A stretch of DNA of 42,767 nucleotides. Origin: Gammaproteobacteria bacterium (GTDB taxonomy: Bacteria > Pseudomonadota > Gammaproteobacteria > Steroidobacterales > Steroidobacteraceae). The translations under genes and the position numbers were made by a program. The stretch spans positions 1 to 42,767 of the forward strand of contig JANYLH010000042.1 in NCBI GenBank assembly GCA_025357915.1. Direction: 5' to 3'. This document shows, one piece after another, positions 25,778 through 33,916 of the stretch (positions within the stretch are counted from its first letter, which is position 1; the number at the start of each line of letters is the position of its first letter). Below the pieces are notes generated by a model. It was not told where the DNA came from. It ran no database searches and saw only the letters and a list, made by a program, of their open reading frames with translations.

Positions 25778-26547
25778 CGCCGACTCCAGCCGATTTCCCG
25801 CGCCGTGGCCGGGCCGACCCGTGTCTGCGACAGATCTTCGGGCATCTGTTGGCGGTCTGGCGAGAGCGGCACGCGTCCGGCCATGATCTCGGCATAACGC
25901 TGCGGGAATCGTGGCACGCGCCCGGGTTCGGCGTAACCATCCGGAAACAGCGGCGCATCGCTGTCGGGCGCGTATTTGTCAGTGGCGCCGAAGGTGTGCA
26001 GCAGTTCGTGGGCGATCACGACCGCATTCTGCGCCGCCTGGCTGCGCGCGGCGAACAAATGCACCACGCCTGTGAGTCCGCGCTGGAGTCCCAGCGAATG
26101 CGGCAGCAGCGGAGTGCGCGCCGGGTCGTGGTAGAGCAGGAACAGCGCGATCTTCGGGCGGGCGCGCTCAATGGCGCCGACCACGTGCCAGCGGTAGCGA
26201 CGCAGGCGCAGGCTCCACAGGATCCGCTCGATGACACTGGCGTTCGCAGCCAGTTGTGGCGGCGCCGCGCTCAGCACCGGGTAGAGCCTGATGCCGATGG
26301 GTGCATCGATGAGCACGCCGTAACGATGCGCTTCGGCGGCCACGAAGTCGCTGACCGGTTGCAGGTCCGCCTCGGAAAGGGTCGAGATATAGTCGGCCGC
26401 GGCCGCGCTGCCGTCGGCGTTGACCGGAAACGCACCCACCCACACGGTGTGCTGCCAGCTGGTAGTGCGCTGCCGGTCGAGCCAGGCGCCGCCGGCCACG
26501 ATCGCCAGCACGACCAGCAGGATGGCAATGCGCAAGTTCCGCCACAT
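25774..26547 (-). CDS. Membrane-anchored metzincin-like metalloprotease candidate
   Basis: 257 residues, no family name recalled. An N-terminal signal anchor (about 5-23, 'LRIAILLVVLAIVAGGAWL') should place the rest in the periplasm. The zinc-binding motif HELLHTFGATD (His180, Glu181, His184, Gly187, Asp190) fits HExxHxxGxxD exactly, the form known from snapalysin-type metzincins. 'YAEIMAG' with Met222, 32 residues later, is a plausible Met-turn. The central region has 'RLRRYRWHVVGAIERARPKI', with hydrophobic strands. Substrate unknown. It lies 23 bases after pdxH and overlaps btuD by four bases, so it is cotranscribed with both. An inactive or non-peptidase role cannot be excluded. Confidence 0.65.
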   Translation of the reverse strand: MWRNLRIAILLVVLAIVAGGAWLDRQRTTSWQHTVWVGAFPVNADGSAAAADYISTLSEADLQPVSDFVAAEAHRYGVLIDAPIGIRLYPVLSAAPPQLAANASVIERILWSLRLRRYRWHVVGAIERARPKIALFLLYHDPARTPLLPHSLGLQRGLTGVVHLFAARSQAAQNAVVIAHELLHTFGATDKYAPDSDAPLFPDGYAEPGRVPRFPQRYAEIMAGRVPLSPDRQQMPEDLSQTRVGPATAREIGWSRR

Positions 26548-26570
26548 CGCTCGTCGAATTCCTCAGCGAC

Positions 26571-27257
26571 TCACGGCTGGAGCCGTGATACGGACCAGGG
26601 ACCGGGCTGGAATCCCTCGCCCTGCGGCGTCAGCGCACGTTCCCAGCGCGCGCGATCATGGATGCGGGCGCTTCCCTCGACCCACAGTTCGACCGCTTCC
26701 GCCCACAGGTGATAACCGCCCCAATGCGCCGGCCGCGCAATGCGCAGGCCCGGATCGCTCGCCTGTTCATCACCGGTTGGTACGGGGAGCGCGAGGCGCA
26801 GCGCCGTCTTCGCCACGTTGCCGATCAGCTCAGCGCGTGAGCCGATCGGCTCGCTCTGCTGGCTGGCCCAGGCGCCCAGGCGGCTCTGCCAGTTGCGCGT
26901 GGCGAAGTAGGTGTCGCTTTCGGCCGCGCTCGTGCGCACGATGCGGCCCTCGACGCGCAACTGGCGATGCAGCTTGTCCCAGTGCATGACGATCGCCGCC
27001 CGCGGGTTGGCCTCGAGCTCGCGCCCCTTGTGCGACTGGTAGTTCGTATAGAACGTCAGGAACCCAGGATGCGGCGTGATCTGCTTGCACAGCACGACGC
27101 GCGCAGAAGGGCGCCCGGACGCATCGGCGGTCGCCAGCACCATGGCGTTCGGATTGGGCTGGATCTCGCGCCGCGTGGCCTCCGCCAGCCAATCGGCAGC
27201 CAGTTCCAGCGGCTCGGCGGGGAGCGGGTCAGGGAGATGTTCGCGGTGCCAGGCCAT
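26571..27257 (-). CDS. pdxH: Pyridoxamine 5'-phosphate oxidase
   Basis: 228-residue FMN-dependent oxidase forming pyridoxal 5'-phosphate from the pyridoxine or pyridoxamine phosphate. Conserved blocks are 'PNAMVLATADASGRPSARVV', 'GFLTFYTNYQSHKGRELEAN', 'AIVMHWDKLHRQLRVEGRI', 'SRLGAWASQQSEPI' and the C-terminal 'HWGGYHLWAEAVELWVEG' with 'RIHDRARWER'. The length matches the family. It heads the minus-strand operon with the metzincin-like gene and btuD. The product supplies PLP to enzymes such as BioA in this window. Confidence 0.96.
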   Translation of the reverse strand: MAWHREHLPDPLPAEPLELAADWLAEATRREIQPNPNAMVLATADASGRPSARVVLCKQITPHPGFLTFYTNYQSHKGRELEANPRAAIVMHWDKLHRQLRVEGRIVRTSAAESDTYFATRNWQSRLGAWASQQSEPIGSRAELIGNVAKTALRLALPVPTGDEQASDPGLRIARPAHWGGYHLWAEAVELWVEGSARIHDRARWERALTPQGEGFQPGPWSVSRLQP

Positions 27258-27443
27258 GGTGGGGCCATGTTACTTGATGAGTGCATGGCGCTCACCAGGG
27301 CCTGTCAACGCCTGTGAAACCGCGACGTTACCTTGGGGTATCGCGGGTTGCCGGACCAGCCGCCGGCCACGGTTCAGGCCGCGTTCAGCGTGTTCCCGGT
27401 AGGGTAACAACCGCAAGCTCAAATCTACTTCGAGGAGTTCGCC

Positions 27444-27893
27444 ATGAAACGAGTCATCGCAGCGGCCGCCGGCTTCCTGGCAGCCTTGGGTATGGCCGCT
27501 CAGGCCCAGGCTCACGGCTGGGACAACGATCGTCCCGGCGGGCAGGATCGGGGCCGTCATGAGCGCGGCTGGCAGGACAACCGCTCGTACGATAATCATC
27601 AGTGGCAGGACCGTGGCCGCGACCGCGGGGGTTGGCAGCAGTCCCGCCAATGGCACGATCGCGACGACTGGCGAGACCGGGATGACGGTCGCTGGGCCGA
27701 GCCGCGCTACCGCGGCTACGACTATCGCTATCCCCGCTACTACAGCCGCCCGTACTACGGCTACGGATCGCGCTACAGCTATCCGCCCGCATACCGCCAC
27801 GGCGGCTACAGTGATTACAGCGGGTACAGCGACTACGACGATTGCGACGACGACGATGTGTCGTTCTTCCTCAGCCTGCCGCTGCGCTTTTAG
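27444..27893 (+). CDS. Secreted Asp/Arg/Tyr-rich low-complexity protein
   Basis: 149 residues. The signal peptide is clear (about 1-23, 'MKRVIAAAAGFLAALGMAAQ' then AQA). Residues 25-85 are rich in D, R, G, W, Q and H with a loose repeat of W-x-D-R. Residues 90-130 are rich in Y, R, G and S ('YYSRPYYGYGSRYSYPP'). An acidic DDCDDDD block and a terminal 'VSFFLSLPLRF' complete it. The ending in Phe after alternating hydrophobics resembles an outer-membrane targeting strand, but one strand alone is weak evidence. No family recognised. GAGGAG lies six bases before ATG 27444. It is transcribed alone, with a GC-rich hairpin beyond its stop. Confidence 0.75.
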   Translation: MKRVIAAAAGFLAALGMAAQAQAHGWDNDRPGGQDRGRHERGWQDNRSYDNHQWQDRGRDRGGWQQSRQWHDRDDWRDRDDGRWAEPRYRGYDYRYPRYYSRPYYGYGSRYSYPPAYRHGGYSDYSGYSDYDDCDDDDVSFFLSLPLRF

Positions 27894-27917
27894 GCATTAA
27901 GCAGCGGTTTTGGGGCG

Positions 27918-27947
27918 GCGCGGGCCGGGACTTTCTCCGGCCCGCGC
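27918..27947 (+). terminator. GC-rich hairpin after the secreted protein gene
   Basis: An 11-base perfect stem GCGCGGGCCGG (27918-27928) and CCGGCCCGCGC (27937-27947) has an eight-base loop. It lies 25 bases after the stop at 27893 and 61 bases before tyrA. There is no U-run, so it could be a terminator without a tail or a leader structure for tyrA. Confidence 0.45.
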
Positions 27948-28008
27948 ACTTGCGGTGCGCTGGCTTTGCCTTTACAAAGGCTTGCGACCCGCCACCGGAA
28001 GCCCCTGC

Positions 28009-29109
28009 ATGAATCTTGATGAACTCCGTCAGCGCCTCAATGCCCTCGACCGACGCCTGCTCGAACTGATCGCCGAACGCCAGGCCGCCAGCCGTGAGAT
28101 CGCGCGCGTCAAGCGCGCCACGGGGTATCCGACCCGCGACTATGGGCGCGAGCGCGAGGTGATTCTCGCGGTACGCGCCAGCGCCGCTGAGCTCGGCGTG
28201 CCTGCCGACGTCGCCGAGGCGGTGATGCGCCTGCTGATCCGTTCTTCGCTGACCACGCAGGAGCAGGCCAGCGTCGCCGCCGGCGGTGCGGGCAGTGGCC
28301 AGCGTGCGCTGGTCATCGGCGGTGCGGGCAAGATCGGCGGCTGGTTTGCGCAGTTCCTGGCCTCGCAGGGCTTTGCGGTCGAAGTGGCCGACCCGGCCGG
28401 TGGCGCCGGTGCCCTCACAGACTGGCGGACCAGCAAGCTGGAACACGATTTCATCGTCGTCGCGACGCCCCTTGGCGCCACCGACGCAATCCTCCGCGAA
28501 CTGGCCGCGCGCCGCCCCCGCGGCGTGGTCTTCGATGTCGGCTCGCTCAAGACACCGCTGCGCGGCGGGCTGGCCGCGCTGCGCGAGGCGGGCGTGCGCG
28601 TGAGCTCGATCCATCCGATGTTCGGGCCGGACACCGAGCTGCTTTCGGGTCGCCACGTGATCTTCATCGACCTGGGGGCCGGCGATGCGCTGGAGCGCGC
28701 ACGTGCGCTGTTCGCGCCGACCATGGTGGAGCAGGTGGTCATGAGCCTCGATGAGCATGACCGCCTGATCGCCTACGTGCTGGGACTCTCGCACGCGCTC
28801 AACATCGCGTTCTTCACGGCGCTCGCCGGGAGTGGCGAGACCGCGCCGCGCCTGGTGCAGATGTCGAGCACCACGTTCGATGCGCAGTTCGATATCGCCG
28901 CGAAGGTGGCGCAGGAAAGCCCCGAGCTGTATTTTGAAATCCAGCGCCTGAACGACTACGGCGCCGAATCGCTCGACGCACTGGCGCGCGCCGTCGAGAG
29001 CCTGCGCAGTGCGGTGCACTCCGGCGACCAGGCGCGATTCTCCGCGCTGATGCGCGCCGGCCAGGAATACACGCAGGGCCGGCGCAGCGTAACGCAGCGG
29101 CGGGCCTGA
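28009..29109 (+). CDS. tyrA: Bifunctional chorismate mutase/prephenate dehydrogenase TyrA
   Basis: 366 residues in tyrosine synthesis. Residues 1-90 are an AroQ-type chorismate mutase ('[20 protein letters not shown]', '[15 protein letters not shown]'). From about 100 the dehydrogenase begins with the NAD-binding '[20 protein letters not shown]'. '[15 protein letters not shown]', '[16 protein letters not shown]', '[20 protein letters not shown]' and '[15 protein letters not shown]' follow. The fusion and length are those of E. coli TyrA (373). The start ATG 28009 gives the canonical MNLDELR N-terminus; the frame is open further upstream without homology. It converges on the btuC-like gene with 12 bases between stops. 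Confidence 0.95.
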   Translation: MNLDELRQRLNALDRRLLELIAERQAASREIARVKRATGYPTRDYGREREVILAVRASAAELGVPADVAEAVMRLLIRSSLTTQEQASVAAGGAGSGQRALVIGGAGKIGGWFAQFLASQGFAVEVADPAGGAGALTDWRTSKLEHDFIVVATPLGATDAILRELAARRPRGVVFDVGSLKTPLRGGLAALREAGVRVSSIHPMFGPDTELLSGRHVIFIDLGAGDALERARALFAPTMVEQVVMSLDEHDRLIAYVLGLSHALNIAFFTALAGSGETAPRLVQMSSTTFDAQFDIAAKVAQESPELYFEIQRLNDYGAESLDALARAVESLRSAVHSGDQARFSALMRAGQEYTQGRRSVTQRRA

Positions 29110-29121
29110 GCCGCGCGGGCC

Positions 29122-30096
29122 CTAGCGCCCCACGCGCCGCCGCAGCAGCAGCAGGAACACCGGCGCACCGATCAACGCGGTGATCGCACCCACCGGCAAC
29201 TGGCGCGGCGCGGCGATCGTGCGGCTGGCGATGTCGGCGAGGCACAGCAGCGCGCCGCCGCACAGCGCTGCTCCCGGCGCGACCAGCCGATGGTCCGAAG
29301 TGCGCAGCGCCAGTCGCACCAGGTGCGGAGCCACCAGCCCGACGAAACCGACCGGACCGGCGGCCAGCACCGCGAGCGAAGTCAGTGCGGCGGCGACCAG
29401 GAACACCACCGGCCGCGCCAGGCGCGCATCGAGGCCGAGCACGGCACTGCGCATTTCACCGGCAGCCAGTACGTTGAGCGCGCGCCCGCCCAGCAGCGCG
29501 ACGACCAGCGCGGCGCCGGCGGCGGCGAGATCGAACCAGGGATGCTGCGCCCAGCCGAGGTCACCGGCGAGCCAGAACACCATGCCGCGCAGCTGCCCGT
29601 TGTCCGCGATCGCCAGCAGCACGGAAATCACGGCACCACAGGCGCTCGCGAGCACGACACCCGAGAGCAGCAGCCGCCCTGAATCGCCGCCGCTCCCCAT
29701 CCACAGCACCAACGCTCCAATGCAGAGTGCACCGCCGGTGGCGGTCCACTCCAGGCCCCCGAGCGTAAAGCCCGCCAGCATGCCCGCCAGCGCGCCCACC
29801 GATGCGCCGCCCGAAACCCCGAGCACGAAGGGGTCGGCGAGCGGATTGCGGAACAGCGCCTGCAGCAGGACTCCGGCCAATCCCAGCAGGCTCCCGACCG
29901 CGAACGCCGATATGCTGCGTGGCAGCCGGATGGTGCGCACGATCGTGCCGGCCAGTTCATCGCCCCCGCCGCCCAGCGCGGCCAGGGCCCGGCCCAGCGA
30001 CAGGTCGGCGGACCCGGCGAGGAGGGAGGCCAGCAGGCAGGCGAGGGCCAGGGCTCCGAGGCCCGCGAGCGTCCAGATCTGTGTCGGCCTGGTCAT
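29122..30096 (-). CDS. btuC: BtuC/FecCD-type ABC transporter permease
   Basis: 324-residue inner-membrane permease with about nine to ten hydrophobic segments. Family motifs are 'IRLPRSISAFAVGSLLGLAG', 'LLQALFRNPLADPFVLGVSG', 'GASVGALAGM', 'MVFWLAGDLGWAQ' and the coupling/C-terminal region 'GPVGFVGLVAPHLVRLALR'. It belongs to the FecCD family importing vitamin B12, siderophores or haem. B12 is suggested by btuB and the btuD-like ATPase a few kilobases away. It stands apart from that ATPase and no periplasmic binding protein is in the window. It is divergent from rppH, with 87 bases between starts. Confidence 0.88.
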   Translation of the reverse strand: MTRPTQIWTLAGLGALALACLLASLLAGSADLSLGRALAALGGGGDELAGTIVRTIRLPRSISAFAVGSLLGLAGVLLQALFRNPLADPFVLGVSGGASVGALAGMLAGFTLGGLEWTATGGALCIGALVLWMGSGGDSGRLLLSGVVLASACGAVISVLLAIADNGQLRGMVFWLAGDLGWAQHPWFDLAAAGAALVVALLGGRALNVLAAGEMRSAVLGLDARLARPVVFLVAAALTSLAVLAAGPVGFVGLVAPHLVRLALRTSDHRLVAPGAALCGGALLCLADIASRTIAAPRQLPVGAITALIGAPVFLLLLRRRVGR

Positions 30097-30183
30097 ACAT
30101 GGAGCCTAAAGAGCGCCCGGGGTCCATAACAAGACCCAGGTGCTTGAGCGCGGGCACCGGTAAAGGGTAAAAGTGACCTCATT

Positions 30184-30729
30184 ATGGGCGATGTGATCGA
30201 CCGGGACGGGTTTCGGGCCAATGTCGGCATCGTGCTGATGGCGGATGACGGTCGGTTGTTCATTGGCCGTCGGTCCGGGGGGCGCGGCTGGCAGTTCCCG
30301 CAGGGCGGCATGAGGCGGGGCGAAAAGGCCGAGGAGTCGTTGTTTCGTGAGCTCCAGGAGGAAATCGGCCTGACGCGGGACGACGTGGAAATTGTCGGCC
30401 AGACGCGGCGCTGGCTGCGCTACCGCCTGCCGGCGCGCTTCCAGCGGCGCGAGTCCCAGCCCCGTTGCATCGGCCAGAAGCAGCGCTGGTTCCTGCTGCG
30501 CCTGCGGCGCCCCGATCCGCAGTTCCGGTTCGACACCACGGGCGAGCCCGAGTTCGACCGCTGGCGCTGGGTCGATTACTGGGAGCCGATTCGCGAGGTC
30601 ATCTATTTCAAGCGCACGATTTACACCCGCGCCCTCCACGAGCTTGGCGCGCAGGCCTTTCCCGGTGGCCTCCCGCACTATCCGGACTGGTGGCACCAGG
30701 ATGCTGCAGCCGAGGCGGAAGCGTCGTGA
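30184..30729 (+). CDS. rppH: RNA pyrophosphohydrolase RppH (NudH)
   Basis: 181-residue Nudix hydrolase that removes pyrophosphate from the 5' end of mRNA, starting RNase E-dependent decay. The Nudix box runs from Gly41 to Leu63 and matches G-x5-E-x7-REUxEExGU exactly (Glu47, Arg55, Glu56, Glu59, Glu60). 'GWQFPQGG' just before it and the C-terminal 'VIYFKRTIYTRALHEL' are typical of RppH. A coiled-coil membrane protein gene follows 19 bases after the stop. Confidence 0.94.
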   Translation: MGDVIDRDGFRANVGIVLMADDGRLFIGRRSGGRGWQFPQGGMRRGEKAEESLFRELQEEIGLTRDDVEIVGQTRRWLRYRLPARFQRRESQPRCIGQKQRWFLLRLRRPDPQFRFDTTGEPEFDRWRWVDYWEPIREVIYFKRTIYTRALHELGAQAFPGGLPHYPDWWHQDAAAEAEAS

Positions 30730-30748
30730 GCTGCCCACAGGCTTGCTG

Positions 30749-31480
30749 ATGGAAATACCCGGCAAGCTGGTCGTCCGCACCTACGCGCCCGCGCGGCGCT
30801 GGACCATGCTGGCCTCGGCGCTGCTGCTGGGCGCGGTGGGGCTGTACCTGGCGTTCCAGATCGGTCGGCAGAAGGCCGGGTTCGATGGTATCCAGGCGGC
30901 CCAGCAGCGCGCGGCGCTGGAGGGGCAGATTGCGGCGCTCCAGAACAACGCCCATGACCTGCAGGTGCAACTCGCGGCCGCGGACGAGGCGCGGATTTCC
31001 CAGGTGCGCGAACGGAGCGAGGTGGCACGAACCATCGGCGAACTGCAGGCTGCGCTCGGCCGCGCGCAGCAGGATCTCGAGTTCTATCGCGGCATCGCCA
31101 GTCCGCTGGCCGCCGCCAAGCCGCCAGCGGTACGCGTGCAGCAGTTCCAGGTTCTGACCGTCAACGCCGCGGCGCGCCGCTATACGCTGCGCTTCGCGCT
31201 CAATCGCCCCACGCGCCCCGAGGAATCCTCCTCCGGCACCCTCGCCGTGACCATTGACGGCGAGCGCGCGGGCGCGGCCGCCAGCCTGGATCTGGCAATG
31301 CTTACGGACGGTAAGCAAAAGGATCTGCCCTACAGCTTCCGTTATTACAGCAATGTGGAACAGCAGGTGACTGTGCCGGCCGATTTCAGGCCCGAGCGCG
31401 TTACTATAGAAATCCGCCCGGCCCGCAAGGGCCTCGCGCCTTTCCGGCAAACCTTTGTCTGGAACCCGGACGTCACTTGA
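30749..31480 (+). CDS. Membrane-anchored coiled-coil protein (DUF6776-like)
   Basis: 243 residues. One transmembrane helix (about 19-37, 'TMLASALLLGAVGLYLAFQI') follows a basic cytoplasmic start. Residues 45-110 are a Gln/Ala/Leu-rich coiled coil ('ALEGQIAALQNNAHDLQVQL'). The C-terminal 100 residues form a probable beta domain ('RVQQFQVLTVNAAARRYTLR', 'LPYSFRYYSNVEQQVTVPAD', ending 'FRQTFVWNP'). From memory this resembles the uncharacterised DUF6776 family, which in gammaproteobacteria sits beside a bactofilin, as here. ATG 30749 is taken as the start because it precedes the anchor and the upstream frame is a shadow of rppH. A role in envelope architecture is inference. Confidence 0.75.
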   Translation: MEIPGKLVVRTYAPARRWTMLASALLLGAVGLYLAFQIGRQKAGFDGIQAAQQRAALEGQIAALQNNAHDLQVQLAAADEARISQVRERSEVARTIGELQAALGRAQQDLEFYRGIASPLAAAKPPAVRVQQFQVLTVNAAARRYTLRFALNRPTRPEESSSGTLAVTIDGERAGAAASLDLAMLTDGKQKDLPYSFRYYSNVEQQVTVPADFRPERVTIEIRPARKGLAPFRQTFVWNPDVT

Positions 31481-31508
31481 AACGCCAACCGGCCCTAAGC
31501 GAGTAGCC

Positions 31509-31898
31509 ATGTTCAACCGCAGTGAAAAGCACACCGCCCGCATCGACACGCTCATCGGCCGTTCGGCCCGCGTGCAGGGCGACATCGAGTTTTCCGGCGG
31601 CCTGCACATCGACGGCCGCGTCACCGGCAACGTGCGCGCCGTGCCCGGCGCGAAGGCTTCACTGTCGATCAGCGAGCACGGCGTGATCGAAGGCTCAGTC
31701 GAGGCGCCCCAGGTGGTGCTCAATGGCTCGGTAAGCGGCGACATCATCGCCTCCGATCGGGTGGTGCTGGGCACCAAGGCGCGGGTGCGCGGCAACGTCA
31801 GTTACGGCGTGATTGAAATGGCCCTCGGCGCGGAAATCACCGGCCGTCTGATTCCGGGCGGCGCCCCGGAAGAGCCCGCCGCGGCCCAGGCCAGCTGA
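31509..31898 (+). CDS. Bactofilin
   Basis: 129-residue polymer-forming cytoskeletal protein. The core (about 15-115) is a run of short beta-helix turns such as 'LIGRSARVQGDIEFSGGLHI', 'DGRVTGNVRA', 'GVIEGSVEAPQVVLNGSVSG' and 'LGTKARVRGNVSYGVIEMA', typical of the DUF583/bactofilin fold. A basic N-terminus and a Pro/Ala tail flank it. Bactofilins form filaments at the membrane and often recruit M23 peptidases for cell shape. An M23 peptidase lies at 36066-37358. ATG 31509 is preferred; the frame is open about 18 codons upstream without homology. The coiled-coil gene ends 28 bases before it. Confidence 0.92.
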   Translation: MFNRSEKHTARIDTLIGRSARVQGDIEFSGGLHIDGRVTGNVRAVPGAKASLSISEHGVIEGSVEAPQVVLNGSVSGDIIASDRVVLGTKARVRGNVSYGVIEMALGAEITGRLIPGGAPEEPAAAQAS

Positions 31899-32010
31899 GC
31901 CTGGCCGGCTGGGCCGGGTCAGCCGGAATCGCCCATGAAATCAGCGTGGTTAACACTTCCTGCGCCGCTGCTTTGACGGCCCGGGATGGTGCGCCTACAC
32001 TGGAGCGACC

Positions 32011-32379
32011 ATGGACGCACCGCTCAACGACACCCCGCCCCAGGATCCGCCGCTGGTGTTTACCGACGCCGCGGCGCTCAAGGTGGCCGACCTGATCCGC
32101 GCCGAGGGCAATCCGAAGCTGATGCTGCGGGTCTTCGTGCAGGGAGGGGGCTGCTCGGGCCTGCAGTACGGCTTCGAATTTGATGAATTGCTGCAGGAGG
32201 GCGACACCTGCGTCGAGAACCAGGGCGTGAAGCTGCTGATCGACCCGATGAGCATCAACTACCTGGGCGGCGCCGAAATCGATTTCCGCGACGGGCTCGA
32301 CGGCGCGCAGTTCGTGATCCGCAACCCACAAGCCACGACCACCTGCGGTTGCGGCTCGTCATTCTCCACGGGCTCTTAA
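32011..32379 (+). CDS. erpA: Iron-sulfur cluster insertion protein ErpA
   Basis: 122-residue A-type Fe-S carrier. The three cluster-binding cysteines are Cys48 ('[13 protein letters not shown]'), Cys112 and Cys114 (TCGCGSSF). The family motif '[18 protein letters not shown]' lies between. It delivers clusters to apo-enzymes such as IspG/IspH. GGAG at 32002-32005 lies five bases before the ATG. The Ppx gene starts seven bases after the stop. In P. aeruginosa erpA is followed by anmK, but here by polyphosphate genes. Confidence 0.95.
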   Translation: MDAPLNDTPPQDPPLVFTDAAALKVADLIRAEGNPKLMLRVFVQGGGCSGLQYGFEFDELLQEGDTCVENQGVKLLIDPMSINYLGGAEIDFRDGLDGAQFVIRNPQATTTCGCGSSFSTGS

Positions 32380-32386
32380 AGCCTTC

Positions 32387-33916
32387 GTGAGTCGCGCCGC
32401 CCGCACCGTGCCCGACGTGCTGGCGGCCGTCGACCTCGGTTCGAACAGCTTCCACCTCGTCGTCGCCCGCTACTCGCATGGCCAGCTGGTGGTCATCGAC
32501 CGCATGCGCGAGATGGTGCGCCTGGGCGGCGGCGTCGGCCCCGACGGCCGGCTCGATAAAGTGGTAGCCGCACGCGCGCTCGCCTGCCTCGAGCGTTTCG
32601 GCCAGCGGCTCCGGGACATGCACGCGCGCAGCGTCCGTGTCGTGGGCACCAATGCGCTGCGCATCTCGCGCCGCAAGCAGGCCTTTCTCGAGCGCGCCCG
32701 CGATGCGCTCGGCCATCCGATCGAAATCATCTCCGGCATGGAGGAAGCGCGGCTCATCTACGCCGGGGTCGCGCACACGCTCCCCTCCGAGCCCGGGCGG
32801 CGCCTGGTCATCGACATCGGCGGCGGCAGCACCGAGGTCGTCATCGGCGAGGGCTACGAGCCCCTGCTGCTCGAGAGCCTCAAGCTCGGCTGCGTTTCAC
32901 TCAGCCAGCGCTACTTCCCTGAAGAGCGGCTTTCGGAGCGGCGTTTCGAGCGGGCGCGGCTGGCGGCGCGTGTCGAGATCGAGCCGATGCAGACGCGCTT
33001 CCTGCAGCACGGATGGGAGAGCGTGGTGGGGAGCTCGGGCACGGTGCGCGCGATCGGCGAGTGCCTGCACGAGCGCGATCCACAGGCGACCGCCATCACC
33101 GCCGAGGGCCTGGACAAGCTGGTGGCGGAAATGGCCCGTGCGAGCCACTGCCGCGAACTGGAACTGGAATCATTGACCGAGGAGCGGCGGCCGGTGTTCC
33201 CCGGCGGGGTGGTCATCCTCGCTGAGCTGTTCGCGGCGCTCGGCATCGAGCAGCTGCGGATGGCCGAGGGCGCGTTGCGCGACGGCTTGCTGCACGACAT
33301 GGTGGGCCGCCTCACCGACGAGGACCCGCGCGAGCGCACCGTGGGCTCGATGGAGCGGCGCTATCACGTCGACACCGCGCAGGCCGCGCGCGTCGAGGCC
33401 ACGGCGCTCGGTTTCCTGGCGCAGGTGGCCGAGAGCTGGGAGCTCGACGATCCGCACGCCGAACTGGTGTTGAAATGGGCCGCGCGCCTGCACGAGATCG
33501 GGCTCGACGTCGCGCACAGCGGCTACCACCGCCACGGCGCCTACCTGCTCGAGAACGCCGACATGCCGGGCTTCGCGCGTGAAGAGCAGCTGCTGCTCGC
33601 GCGCCTGGTCGGCGCCCACCGCCGCAAGCTCATGCTCACCGGGGTCGAGGACCTGATTCCGCCGTGGGACCGGCTGGCCATCCACCTGATGTTGCTGCTG
33701 CGGCTCGCCGTGCTCCTGCATCGCGGCCGCAGCGCCACCGCGCTCCCGCCGATCGAGCTGACCGCCCGCGCACGCACGCTGGAGATGCGTTTCCCGGCGC
33801 GCTGGCTCAAGGACCACGCGCTGTCGGTGGAAGACCTGCACCAGGAAATCGAGTACCTGCGCACGCAGGACGTCAAGCTGCGGATCTACTCCGGCAGCCG
33901 CGCCGCCGCGGAGTAG
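32387..33916 (+). CDS. ppx: Ppx/GppA family exopolyphosphatase
   Basis: 509 residues. The actin-like phosphatase domain shows 'LAAVDLGSNSFHLVVARY', 'DVLAAV', 'VVGTNALRISRRKQAFLERA', 'EIISGMEEARLIYAGVAH', 'VIDIGGGSTEVVIGEGYE' and 'VVGSSGTVRAIGECL'. A C-terminal HD-like helical domain (about 315-500) contains 'WAARLHEIGLDVAHSGYHRH'. It releases phosphate from polyphosphate ends; guanosine pentaphosphatase activity is an alternative in this family. The GTG start at 32387 follows erpA by seven bases. The 3' end overlaps the convergent ppk1 by 31 bases, so the opposing polyphosphate enzymes share antisense 3' ends. Confidence 0.92.
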   Translation: MSRAARTVPDVLAAVDLGSNSFHLVVARYSHGQLVVIDRMREMVRLGGGVGPDGRLDKVVAARALACLERFGQRLRDMHARSVRVVGTNALRISRRKQAFLERARDALGHPIEIISGMEEARLIYAGVAHTLPSEPGRRLVIDIGGGSTEVVIGEGYEPLLLESLKLGCVSLSQRYFPEERLSERRFERARLAARVEIEPMQTRFLQHGWESVVGSSGTVRAIGECLHERDPQATAITAEGLDKLVAEMARASHCRELELESLTEERRPVFPGGVVILAELFAALGIEQLRMAEGALRDGLLHDMVGRLTDEDPRERTVGSMERRYHVDTAQAARVEATALGFLAQVAESWELDDPHAELVLKWAARLHEIGLDVAHSGYHRHGAYLLENADMPGFAREEQLLLARLVGAHRRKLMLTGVEDLIPPWDRLAIHLMLLLRLAVLLHRGRSATALPPIELTARARTLEMRFPARWLKDHALSVEDLHQEIEYLRTQDVKLRIYSGSRAAAE

